Source: Bacillota bacterium
GTDB taxonomy: Bacteria > Bacillota > Sulfobacillia > JAJZYS01 > JAJYTV01
Direction of reading: 5' to 3'
DNA: 8,479 nucleotides
NCBI GenBank assembly: GCA_021786135.1
Contig: JAJYNV010000293.1
Span: 1-8,479, forward strand
Shown here: positions 1-5,725 of the stretch, piece after piece
Layout: each line of letters opens with the position of its first letter
Position numbering within the stretch: position 1 is the first letter of the stretch
Notes under the pieces: generated by a model
Told to the model about the DNA's origin: nothing
Seen by the model: only the letters and a program-made list of their open reading frames with translations
Databases searched by the model: none
Program-made: the position numbers and the translations under genes

Positions 1-14
1 GTGAGTATATATCC

Positions 15-22
15 GGTGTAAG
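15..22 (+). repeat. Candidate left terminal inverted repeat of the IS
   Basis: GGTGTAAG matches the reverse complement of the right end (GGTGTCAAG) with one base missing. Similarity fades further inward, so this is a short imperfect repeat and the exact terminus is uncertain by a few bases. Confidence 0.35.
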
Positions 23-29
23 GGGGGTC

Positions 30-57
30 AGGGGGGAAACCGACAGGTTGCCCCCCT
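30..57 (+). other. GC-rich hairpin in the IS left leader
   Basis: Six G (31-36) pair with six C (51-56), and AACC (38-41) pairs with GGTT (46-49). There is one internal A/G mismatch, a GACA loop, and an outer A30-T57 pair. It lies between the IS end and the orfA ribosome binding site. Some IS elements carry such a structure to block translation from read-through transcripts; that role is inferred here. There is no T tract, so it is not a standard terminator. Confidence 0.5.
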
Positions 58-97
58 CCCCTCGCAGGCGGCCAAGCGGGACAAGGAGCGGTGAGCT

Positions 98-529
98 ATG
101 GACGGACAGGCTAACGTGCGGGAGATGGTCCCGACGCCAAAGCCGCCAGAACGCGATGTGGAGGTGCCTGCGCGAGCGCAGCGCCGGCAGTTCACAGCGG
201 CGTACAAGCAGCGGATTCTCGAAGAGGCAGATCGCTGTACGGAAGCGGGCGAGATCGGCGCTCTGCTGCGGCGTGAGGGCTTGTACTCGTCGCTCCTGAG
301 CAAGTGGCGCCAGCAGCGGGATGATGCGGTGCGGTCCGCGCTCGATCAGAAGCCGGGCCGTAAGCCGGCCAATCCCCTGAACGAGGAGGTGAATCGGCTG
401 CGCCGGGAGAACGCGCGGCTGAAACAGCACCTGGATCGGGCTGAGAAGGTCATCGAGGTGCAGGGAAAAGTATCTTCGCTCTTGAGAGAGCTGTCTCTCG
501 GGAGCGCGCCGGAGAAGCCCACGCGGTAA
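98..529 (+). CDS. IS3-family transposase OrfA (helix-turn-helix protein)
   Basis: This 143-residue protein is the DNA-binding subunit of an IS3-type transposase, which recognises the element's terminal repeats. Residues about 30-75 form the helix-turn-helix region: the stretch FTAAYKQRILEEAD is followed by LLRREGLYSSLLSKWRQQRD, the usual IS3 OrfA layout. Residues about 90-125 (NEEVNRLRRENARLKQHLDRAEKVI) are a leucine-rich coiled coil, expected to mediate multimerisation. The ATG at 98 follows AAGGAG at 83-88 with a 9-nt spacer. Near its 3' end the gene contains a slippery heptamer and stem that should divert some ribosomes into orfB. Ordinary termination at TAA 527-529 releases OrfA alone, which in this family often regulates transposition. 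Confidence 0.88.
   Translation: MDGQANVREMVPTPKPPERDVEVPARAQRRQFTAAYKQRILEEADRCTEAGEIGALLRREGLYSSLLSKWRQQRDDAVRSALDQKPGRKPANPLNEEVNRLRRENARLKQHLDRAEKVIEVQGKVSSLLRELSLGSAPEKPTR
463..506 (+). promoter_or_regulatory. Programmed -1 ribosomal frameshift signal (orfA to orfB)
   Basis: The heptamer GGGAAAA (463-469) reads G GGA AAA in the orfA frame and re-pairs as GGG AAA after a -1 slip, fitting X XXY YYZ. After a 7-nt spacer (470-476) comes a 13-bp stem: 477-489 pairs with 494-506, with two G-T wobbles at 482/501 and 483/500 and a GCTG loop (490-493). The -1 frame is open from 445 through the orfB stop at 1527. Slippage would give a fusion of 124 OrfA residues plus 352 residues, about 476 in all. 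Slippery site, spacer and stem have the geometry known for IS3 elements; efficiency cannot be judged from sequence. Confidence 0.85.
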
Positions 530-558
530 CGGAAGCCGCGATCGCCGAACTGAGCCCT

Positions 559-1527
559 GTGGTGGGGGTCACGGCTGCCTGCCGAGCTGTCGGCAGGCCC
601 CGGGCCACGTACTACGTGCAGCACCGCAAGAGTCCGCGTCCTCAGCGGCCCAAACGGCCGCCGCGGCCACAGCCGAGCGCCCTCTCGGCGGCGGAGCGCC
701 AGGCGATCCTGGACGCTCTGCACTCGGAGCGCTTCCAGGACCAGAGCCCCTACGCCGTCTATGCGACGCTGCTCGACGAAGGGGTCTACCTCGGCTCGAT
801 CCGGACGTTCTACCGCATCCTGCACCAGGCGGGCGAGGTACGCGAGCGGCGTGCCCAGGCGACGCATCCGGCGCGCGTCAAGCCCGAACTGATGGCCGAC
901 GGGCCCCGCCAGGTCTGGTCCTGGGACATTACCAAGCTCAACGGCCCGGAGAAGTGGACCTACTACTACCTCTACGTCCTGATCGACATCTACAGCCGCT
1001 ATGTGGTGGGCTGGCTGCTCGCGACGAAGGAATCCTCCGAACTCGCCAAACAGCTGCTCGCCGACAGCGTCCAACGCGAAGGCGTGGAGCCTGGTAGCTT
1101 GACCATCCACGCGGACAACGGCTCGTCCATGGCCTCGAAGCCGGTCGCCTTCCTCCTGGCGGATCTCGGCGTCACCAAGAGCCATTCGCGCCCTCACACC
1201 TCGAACGACAACCCCTACTCGGAAGCGCAGTTCAAGACGCTCAAGTACCGCCCGGAGTTCCCCGATCGCTTCGCCTCCATCGAACAGACACGCGCCTTCT
1301 GCCGCCAGTTCTTCCACTGGTACAACGACGAGCACCGGCACAGCGGCATCGGGTTGCTGACCCCCGCAATGGTTCACCACGGCATGGCCGATCAGGTCAC
1401 CACTCGCCGCGCTGATGTCCTGGCCAATGCCTACGCCCTTCACCCCGAGCGCTTCAAACGTGGCCGGCCGCGTCCCCGAACCGTCAACCAGAGCGTTTGG
1501 ATCAACCGACCTGACGACACGCCCTAA
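559..1527 (+). CDS. IS3-family transposase OrfB (DDE integrase-core domain)
   Basis: This is the catalytic half of the IS3 transposase, which cuts and joins the element's ends. Numbered from the GTG at 559, the catalytic triad is D123 (SWDITKL), D186 (HADNGS) and E222 (NPYSEAQFK). Exactly 35 residues separate the second Asp and the Glu, the D-D-35-E signature of an rve integrase core. An HTH_21-like N-terminal segment (about 45-100) precedes the core. The C-terminus has the usual WYNDEHRHSGI motif. Family-like sequence (AELSPVVGV) extends upstream of the GTG, and the frame is open back to 445 with no good start codon. The functional product is therefore probably the OrfAB fusion made by -1 frameshifting, and the GTG start is nominal. 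The gene appears intact. Confidence 0.9.
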   Translation: MVGVTAACRAVGRPRATYYVQHRKSPRPQRPKRPPRPQPSALSAAERQAILDALHSERFQDQSPYAVYATLLDEGVYLGSIRTFYRILHQAGEVRERRAQATHPARVKPELMADGPRQVWSWDITKLNGPEKWTYYYLYVLIDIYSRYVVGWLLATKESSELAKQLLADSVQREGVEPGSLTIHADNGSSMASKPVAFLLADLGVTKSHSRPHTSNDNPYSEAQFKTLKYRPEFPDRFASIEQTRAFCRQFFHWYNDEHRHSGIGLLTPAMVHHGMADQVTTRRADVLANAYALHPERFKRGRPRPRTVNQSVWINRPDDTP

Positions 1528-1564
1528 GGTTCACAGAATGCGTTGACTGAGTTGTCCCGAAAGG

Positions 1565-1573
1565 CTTGACACC
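1565..1573 (-). repeat. Candidate right terminal inverted repeat of the IS
   Basis: CTTGACACC reads GGTGTCAAG inward and pairs with the left end at 15-22. It contains a perfect outward-facing TTGACA (1566-1571). In-frame galactokinase coding resumes 3 nt beyond it, so the IS boundary is tightly bracketed here. Confidence 0.4.
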
Positions 1574-1575
1574 TT

Positions 1576-2253
1576 CCGGTCCAGTGCGGCGTCATGGATC
1601 AGTTCGCGGTGTCCATGGGGCGGCGCGATCACGCAATCCTCCTTGACACCGGCAGTCTGCAGGCCACTTACATCCCGATGCCGCTGGCGGAGCACCGTCT
1701 CGTTCTTGCCCATTCCGGCAAGTCGCGCGAACTGCACGCCTCGCCATACAACGAGCGCAGGGCGGAGTGCGGGGTGGCTCTACGGGAAGTGAGACGCTTG
1801 CGGCCGCAGATCCGTCATCTCGCGGACCTGCGGAGCGATCCAGGTGCTGCCGAGCTGGTGCTGGAGCCCGTCCTGCGGAGGCGCCTGCGGCACGTGCTCA
1901 CTGAGACGCAAAGGGTCACGGAGGCTGCCGACGCGCTGCGCCGCGGTGACCTCGAAGGCTTCGGGGCGCTCTGGAGGCTTTCGCACCGCTCCCTCAGGGA
2001 GGACTTCGAGGTGACAGGGCCGGAACTCGATTGTCTGGCCGAGGCGGCGTGGCGCGTCGAGGGATGCCTCGGCTCGCGCATGACAGGAGCCGGCTTCGGG
2101 GGATGCACCGTGAGCCTCGTGAGACGCGACGCTGTCGAGGAGTTCAAGCGGAGGGTCGAGGCGGACTACCGACAGCGAACCGGCCTCGAAGCCACCTTCT
2201 GGGTCAGCGATGTCGCCGAAGGGGCGCGCGAGGTGACGAATGAGGTGACTTAG
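1576..2253 (+). pseudogene. galK: Galactokinase, C-terminal remnant truncated by the IS
   Basis: Galactokinase phosphorylates galactose at C1 using ATP (Leloir pathway, cytosol). The fragment begins at VQCGVMDQF, aligning with the family's GVPCGIMDQ segment. It keeps the catalytic Asp of MDQ, the NERRAEC segment, the ARTVEAA-like RVTEAADAL helix, REDFEVTGPELD, and the GHMP motif III as MTGAGFGGC. It runs to the normal C-terminus, 226 codons in all. The first roughly 170 residues are missing, including the galactokinase signature (GEHTDYN-like) and the ATP-binding GLSSSA-like motif, so activity is not expected. Coding homology is lost at the IS right end, and the frame has a stop at 1567. The internal ATG at 1594 lacks a Shine-Dalgarno sequence. 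The remaining frame has no stop or frameshift, so the truncation looks recent. Gene identity is confident; loss of function is inferred. Confidence 0.88.
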
Positions 2254-2275
2254 CCCGGTCCTTCGTAAACGGGTT
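2252..2275. terminator. Possible stem between convergent galK' and gntR
   Basis: AGCCCG (2252-2257) pairs with CGGGTT (2270-2275), with one wobble, around a 12-nt loop. It occupies almost the whole gap between the two convergent stop codons. Neither strand shows a T tract after it, so termination is only a guess from position. Confidence 0.2.
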
Positions 2276-2277
2276 CG

Positions 2278-3126
2278 TCAGCCTTGAAGGCCACCGGTGG
2301 GCCCTGGTTCCTGAGACCGGGTGGGCGTGAGCATCTGCTCGGAGACTTCGGCGCTCTCGCGGATGTGCTGCTCGATCAGGCGCCGCGCCACCTTCGGACG
2401 CCGCTGGTGGACGGCCTGCGCGACGCGCAGGAGCTCGCTCGCCTGCGCCGAGCGCCACTCCAGGGTGTCGTGGCTGCTTACCATCAGCACCGACTGGCGG
2501 AAGGCGCCATTGAGGGCCAGCATCACAGCCTCCCGGATGGGATTGCCGGAGGCGGCGGCCAGGTCCTGGTGGAAGGCGATGTCGAGGTCCATGTAGGTCG
2601 CCCAGGGCACGCCCGGGCGGTTCGCCACCTCCACGAGATTGGCGACCGTCTCCATCAGACGCGCGACGGCATGTGAAGTGGCCCGTCTGGCTGCAAGTTC
2701 GGCCGACTCCATCTCGAACGTCAGGCGAAATTCCGTGAAGTGCTGGGTGGTGGCGTTGCCGAACTGGATCAGGGCACTCAGAGCGGCTCCCGTGCGATCG
2801 ACAGGCGGGCTGCAGGCAAAGATGCCGCCTGCAGCGCCGCGTTTGACCTCGATCAGGCCCGAGGCCTCGAGAATCCGCAGGGCCTCGCGCAACGTCGCGC
2901 GGCTGACGCCGAAGAACTGGCCCAGGTCGCGCTCCTTGGGCAGGCGTTCACCGATCCTGATGGCGCCCGACAGGATGGCCTGCTGGATCTGGAGCGCGAC
3001 GGCGTTCGAGCCGCGCCCCGGCGCCCTGCCGCCGAAGAGGTCGGCGAAGTGCTGGTCCACAGCAGCCATCGGCGCTTTCTGCGCGTTGCGCGGTGGGGTC
3101 TCCTCGTCGGCCGGACGGTCTCTCAT
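2278..3126 (-). CDS. GntR-family transcriptional regulator, FadR/FCD subfamily
   Basis: This is a 282-residue DNA-binding regulator. Residues about 40-105 form the winged helix-turn-helix: SNAVALQIQQAILSG, then LPKERDLGQFFGVSRATLREAL, then the wing GLIEVKRGAAGGIF, a textbook GntR N-terminal domain. Residues about 125-260 match the helical FCD ligand-binding domain, including D182-x3-H186 (DIAFH) and H254 (IEQH). The FCD metal site normally has a third His about 46 residues after the first. By spacing that position is L232 here, so metal binding may be altered. The N-terminal 35-40 residues are a low-complexity extension. The start at 3126 has GAGG 9 nt upstream; a later Met (codon 20) has no such site. 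The gene diverges from the reductase across 113 bp, so it probably controls that gene and perhaps the importer. Its effector is unknown; family effectors are often carboxylates. Confidence 0.9.
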   Translation of the reverse strand: MRDRPADEETPPRNAQKAPMAAVDQHFADLFGGRAPGRGSNAVALQIQQAILSGAIRIGERLPKERDLGQFFGVSRATLREALRILEASGLIEVKRGAAGGIFACSPPVDRTGAALSALIQFGNATTQHFTEFRLTFEMESAELAARRATSHAVARLMETVANLVEVANRPGVPWATYMDLDIAFHQDLAAASGNPIREAVMLALNGAFRQSVLMVSSHDTLEWRSAQASELLRVAQAVHQRRPKVARRLIEQHIRESAEVSEQMLTPTRSQEPGPTGGLQG

Positions 3127-3158
3127 GCCTCATGACCTCGTTATTCATCGGCTTAATC

Positions 3159-3181
3159 GTCGAATGATGTTTCCCTTCGAC
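3159..3181. promoter_or_regulatory. Candidate operator: inverted repeat between gntR and the SDR gene
   Basis: GTCGAA (3159-3164) and TTCGAC (3176-3181) are perfect inverted arms with an 11-nt spacer, in the divergent intergenic region where a GntR autoregulator would be expected to bind. FadR-type sites are usually more compact, so assignment to this regulator is speculative. Confidence 0.3.
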
Positions 3182-3239
3182 AGGCGGCCGGGAACACCTC
3201 GCCGGAGCCTAGAGTTCCACAAGTGGAGGAGGATGTGCG

Positions 3240-3971
3240 GTGCAGGTGCCGATCCGGAACCAGGTGGTCGTCATCACGGGAGCGACTCGGGGAATCGGCC
3301 GCGCGACAGCAATCGAGCTGGCCAGAGCCGGAGCCCGGCTTGCGCTCCTGGGCCGCGATGAGGCGGCGCTCGCGGAGGTGGGCCGGGAGGTCCGGGAGCT
3401 GGGGGCCGACGTCGCATGCTATGCGGGGGACCTGCGCGACCATGGGCGCAGCGCTGAAATCGCATCGGAGACTCTGGAGAGGTTCCACGAGGTTGACGCG
3501 CTCGTCAACAACGCCGCCGTGGGCAAGTACGGCACCTTTCTCGAACTGGGAGACGAGGACTGGCACGAGATGTTCGACGTGAACGTGCTGGGCCTCGTGG
3601 CTGTGACGCAAGCCTTTCTGCCAGGGATGCTGGCGCGCGGCAAGGGGCACGTCCTGAACGTCTCGAGCGTCCAGGGTATGGAGGCGACATCGACGTCGTC
3701 GGCCTATTCCGCGACGAAGTTCGCCCTGATGGGTCTCAGCCAGTCGCTGGCGCGGGAGATGGGACCACAGGGCATTCGCGTATCGGTGCTCTGCCCCGGC
3801 AGCGTCGAGACCGACTTCGACGGCTTTCCAGGCTACCTGAAGCCGCAGGCGATGCTGCCCGAAGAGGTGGCCGAGGCGATCCTGGACATGCTGGAGAGCG
3901 CCGGACGGGCCCACATGGCACAGGTGACGCTCATGCCCTTCGGGCGCAGGAGGGGAGTGGGAGATCCCTGA
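3240..3971 (+). CDS. Classical short-chain dehydrogenase/reductase (SDR)
   Basis: This 243-residue protein should be an NAD(P)H-dependent oxidoreductase of the classical SDR family, interconverting a carbonyl and an alcohol in the cytosol. The Rossmann cofactor motif TGATRGIG is at residues 13-20, D64 follows the third strand, and NNAA is at 90-93. The catalytic tetrad is N115, S143, Y156 and K160 (YSATK), and the PG motif follows IRVSVLC. Arg39 at the end of the second strand (LLGRDEA) favours NADP(H) by family precedent. Length is normal for FabG-like members. The GTG start at 3240 is supported by GGAGGAGG at 3225-3232 with a 7-nt spacer. The gene lies divergent from the GntR regulator and 557 nt ahead of the importer, suggesting a role in metabolising an imported or regulator-sensed compound. 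The substrate cannot be read from the sequence; a FabG-type 3-oxoacyl reductase is one alternative. Confidence 0.9.
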   Translation: MQVPIRNQVVVITGATRGIGRATAIELARAGARLALLGRDEAALAEVGREVRELGADVACYAGDLRDHGRSAEIASETLERFHEVDALVNNAAVGKYGTFLELGDEDWHEMFDVNVLGLVAVTQAFLPGMLARGKGHVLNVSSVQGMEATSTSSAYSATKFALMGLSQSLAREMGPQGIRVSVLCPGSVETDFDGFPGYLKPQAMLPEEVAEAILDMLESAGRAHMAQVTLMPFGRRRGVGDP

Positions 3972-4207
3972 TCCGCAAGCAGACTCTTCTGGCGCAGGGC
4001 TATGGACGCGTCGCTGGCTGTGGTGTGGGTCAGGCTTGCGCGGGGACCTGCACAGGCTGTGAGCCGAGGAGTCCGTTGCGTGCATCCTGAGATGCTGAAG
4101 GCTCGCATCTTGCCAGAGCCATCCCGACCGCGGGAACGAGTTGCTGACGGGATGGCGGCGGCGACTGAAAGATCAGACCAAACGACTGAGACTTGTGAGA
4201 GAGCAGC

Positions 4208-4244
4208 ACGAGCGCCTGGGCCTTTAGGTGACCCGGGCGCTCGT
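4208..4244. other. Strong 13-bp inverted repeat / hairpin
   Basis: ACGAGCGCCTGGG (4208-4220) and CCCGGGCGCTCGT (4232-4244) pair over 13 bp with one T-G wobble; CCT and AGG can pair further within the 11-nt loop. It is the strongest structure in the gap. No T tract follows on either strand, so it may be a REP-like palindrome, an RNA stability element or a factor-dependent terminator after the reductase gene. Confidence 0.5.
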
Positions 4245-4288
4245 ATGCTGCCCTGCAATGGCTTGGAAACGGGAACGAAGTCAAGATG

Positions 4289-4306
4289 CGGGGCCATAGA
4301 GCCCCG
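4289..4306. other. Short GC-rich hairpin
   Basis: CGGGGC (4289-4294) and GCCCCG (4301-4306) form a perfect 6-bp stem with a 6-nt loop. A smaller GTCC/GGAC stem (4306-4309, 4314-4317) abuts it. No function is evident. Confidence 0.35.
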
Positions 4307-4318
4307 TCCGCTTGGACA

Positions 4319-4348
4319 TTGACCCACCATATGGCGAGGATCTAGGCT
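4319..4348 (+). promoter_or_regulatory. Possible sigma70-type promoter for the liv operon
   Basis: TTGACC (4319-4324) differs by one base from the -35 consensus. After an 18-nt spacer comes TAGGCT (4343-4348), which keeps the three most conserved -10 bases (T, A and final T). Transcription would start near 4355, leaving a leader of about 170 nt before livK. The -10 match is poor, so this is tentative. Confidence 0.3.
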
Positions 4349-4353
4349 CGCCA
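4332..4353. promoter_or_regulatory. Candidate operator overlapping the predicted -10
   Basis: TGGCGAG (4332-4338) and CTCGCCA (4347-4353) are perfect 7-bp inverted arms around an 8-nt centre. The dyad covers the proposed -10, so a bound dimeric protein would block polymerase. The binding protein is unknown. Confidence 0.35.
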
Positions 4354-4374
4354 CAGACGTATGACCTTAACGTG

Positions 4375-4401
4375 GCAGACACGGTATTCTTCCATGTCTG
4401 C
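4375..4401. promoter_or_regulatory. Inverted repeat in the livK leader
   Basis: GCAGACA (4375-4381) and TGTCTGC (4395-4401) are perfect 7-bp arms separated by 13 nt, about two helical turns centre to centre. It could be a protein operator or an RNA hairpin just downstream of the proposed transcription start. Confidence 0.35.
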
Positions 4402-4528
4402 TGGGTGATGTTTCCTTGGCTCTGGTGCCGCATCCGGGTGGGCGAAAGGAGGGATGCTGGCCGGAGCCTCGACACATCTTTCTTGGACTGATCGATCTTG
4501 GGACCTGCATGTCGAAAAGGGGTGCAGA

Positions 4529-5677
4529 GTGTTGAAGAGTCGGGCTTGGACAGCAATCTCCGCCGCACTTGGTCTGAGTATGGTACTGGCGACGGCCGCA
4601 CCGGCATTGGCGGCTTCGCCGTACGTGGTGGGCGTACCGCTGCCCGAAACGGGCGCCGAGGCGGCCATGGGCACCGACATGTTCCAGGCGATGAAGCTCG
4701 CTGCCGCGCAGATCAACGCCCAAGGCGGCGTCCTCGGCCACAAGATTCAGCTGATCGAGGAAGACTCGGCGTGCGACCCTCAGACCTCCGTCAATGCGGC
4801 GAACAAGCTCGTCGCTCTCAAGGTACAGGCCGTCGTCGGCACCTACTGCTCTAGCGCAGCCCTGCCGGCGGAACCGATCTTCGAGCGGGCCGGGCTGCCT
4901 TTCGTGATGCCGGACGCCAACGCCACGGACCTCACAGCGAACGGCTTCAAGGACGTCTTCCAGGCCAACGCCAACGGACAGGCACAGGCCAACACGGCCT
5001 CCTTTTTCCTCGTCAAGATCCTGAAGGCCAAGCGCATCGCGATCGTGGACGACCAGTCCGAATACGCGGTCAACCTGGCCACCTTGACCCAGAAGGCCAT
5101 CGCCAAGCTCCACGGCAACGTGGTCGACGTCGAGGCGGTGCCCGCGACGACCCAGGACTTCTCATCGCTCATCAACAAGCTCCAGTCGGAGAACGTGAAC
5201 GCCGTCTACTGGACCGGCTACTATGCCCAAGGTGGCCTCCTGATCAAGCAGGCGAGGCAGCACAGCTTCAAGTCCCAGATCCTCGTCGCCGACGGCTCTG
5301 TGGACAACATCCTCATCACGACCGCTGGTGCCAAGAACGCCCAGGGCGTCTACGCGACGATGACGCCGATGCCCCCCTTCCTGACCGGAGCGGCGGCAAC
5401 AGCCTTCACGAAGGCCTACACCTCCAGGTTCCACATGCAGCCTGGCCCGTACTCGGCTCTTGCGTACGACTCGATCAAGATCCTGGCCACCGCGGCGACG
5501 CGCGCCAAGAGCATCGCGCCAGCCAAGGTGATCACGGCTCTGCACGCGGTCAACTACACAGGCATCACCGGACCGATCTCCTTCAGCTCGAACGGCGTGC
5601 GCCACGACGCGCACTTCCTCGTGCTGATGGTCAAGAACGGCAAGTTCACCTTGGCGCCGGTACAGCCCAAGTTCTAG
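4529..5677 (+). CDS. livK: Branched-chain amino acid-type ABC transporter substrate-binding protein
   Basis: This is the periplasmic binding protein (Peripla_BP_6, LivJ/LivK type) that captures the ligand and hands it to the LivHM channel. Residues 1-28 are a Sec signal peptide: K3 and R5, a hydrophobic core, and ALA before A29. There is no lipobox Cys, so the protein should be soluble. The mature chain starts PYVVGVPLPETG and has the family features AQINAQGGVLGHKI, a probable disulfide C82-C107 (DSACDP and GTYCSS), and PAEPIFERAGLPFVMPDAN. At 382 residues the length is normal. The GTG at 4529 is preferred because AAAGGGG (4516-4522) lies 6 nt upstream and the signal peptide then begins properly; the longer frame from 4454 adds 25 unlikely residues. 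Ligands in this family include Leu/Ile/Val, other amino acids, amides and aromatic acids, so specificity is unknown. Confidence 0.92.
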   Translation: MLKSRAWTAISAALGLSMVLATAAPALAASPYVVGVPLPETGAEAAMGTDMFQAMKLAAAQINAQGGVLGHKIQLIEEDSACDPQTSVNAANKLVALKVQAVVGTYCSSAALPAEPIFERAGLPFVMPDANATDLTANGFKDVFQANANGQAQANTASFFLVKILKAKRIAIVDDQSEYAVNLATLTQKAIAKLHGNVVDVEAVPATTQDFSSLINKLQSENVNAVYWTGYYAQGGLLIKQARQHSFKSQILVADGSVDNILITTAGAKNAQGVYATMTPMPPFLTGAAATAFTKAYTSRFHMQPGPYSALAYDSIKILATAATRAKSIAPAKVITALHAVNYTGITGPISFSSNGVRHDAHFLVLMVKNGKFTLAPVQPKF

Positions 5678-5725
5678 ACCGCGCCGCGACCAAACTCCAC
5701 TCCAACCCAGAAGGGATGCGCAAGG

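Larger units (their letters stand above)
15..1573 (+). mobile_element. IS3-family insertion sequence, about 1.56 kb
   Basis: The element carries two overlapping-frame transposase genes typical of IS3: a helix-turn-helix OrfA and a DDE integrase-core OrfB in the -1 frame. The right boundary is well bounded. The orfB stop is at 1527, and galactokinase homology resumes by about 1576 after an in-frame TGA at 1567-1569. The left boundary is less sure. GGTGT at 15-19 mirrors ACACC at 1569-1573, and trimming 2 nt from each side gives the TG...CA ends usual for IS3 elements (17..1571). No convincing target duplication is visible. CCGG occurs just outside both ends (13-16 and 1576-1579), but this does not line up with TG/CA termini. 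The true left end could also lie beyond the window. The subgroup was not determined. Confidence 0.85.
3972..4528. other. 557-nt non-coding gap with multiple inverted repeats
   Basis: No convincing gene is present: open frames are short and lack family resemblance or good ribosome binding sites. What it holds is a run of inverted repeats (GCATC-CTGA-GATGC at 4082-4095, then 4208-4244, 4289-4306, 4332-4353, 4375-4401), a possible promoter near 4319-4348, and the livK ribosome binding site at 4516-4522. I see no tRNA, no T-tract terminator for the reductase gene and no riboswitch class I can name. Confidence 0.6.

Noticed and set aside
13..16. CCGG on both sides of the IS (13-16 and 1576-1579) as a target duplication
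   Set aside because: It would put the right terminus at ACACCTT, which matches neither the TG/CA rule nor the left end; a 4-bp GC match is likely by chance.
346..1443. 365-codon open frame on the minus strand opposite the transposase
   Set aside because: It is antisense to orfB, whose DDE motifs are clear; the translation shows no family motif and is a GC-rich shadow.
3153..4085. 310-codon minus-strand open frame opposite the reductase
   Set aside because: It is antisense to a clear SDR with all catalytic residues; no domain is visible in the translation.
4099..4227. Short plus-strand frame ending RLKDQTKRLRLVREQHERL before TAG
   Set aside because: It looks mildly helix-like, but has no good start or ribosome binding site and no family I recognise; too weak to call a gene or remnant.
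4454..4528. Longer livK start adding 25 residues
   Set aside because: It would bury the signal peptide behind a polar stretch; the GTG at 4529 has a good AAAGGGG site.
4320..4528. Riboswitch or amino-acid attenuator upstream of livK
   Set aside because: I could not match any known riboswitch core, and there is no leader peptide rich in Leu, Ile or Val codons followed by a terminator.
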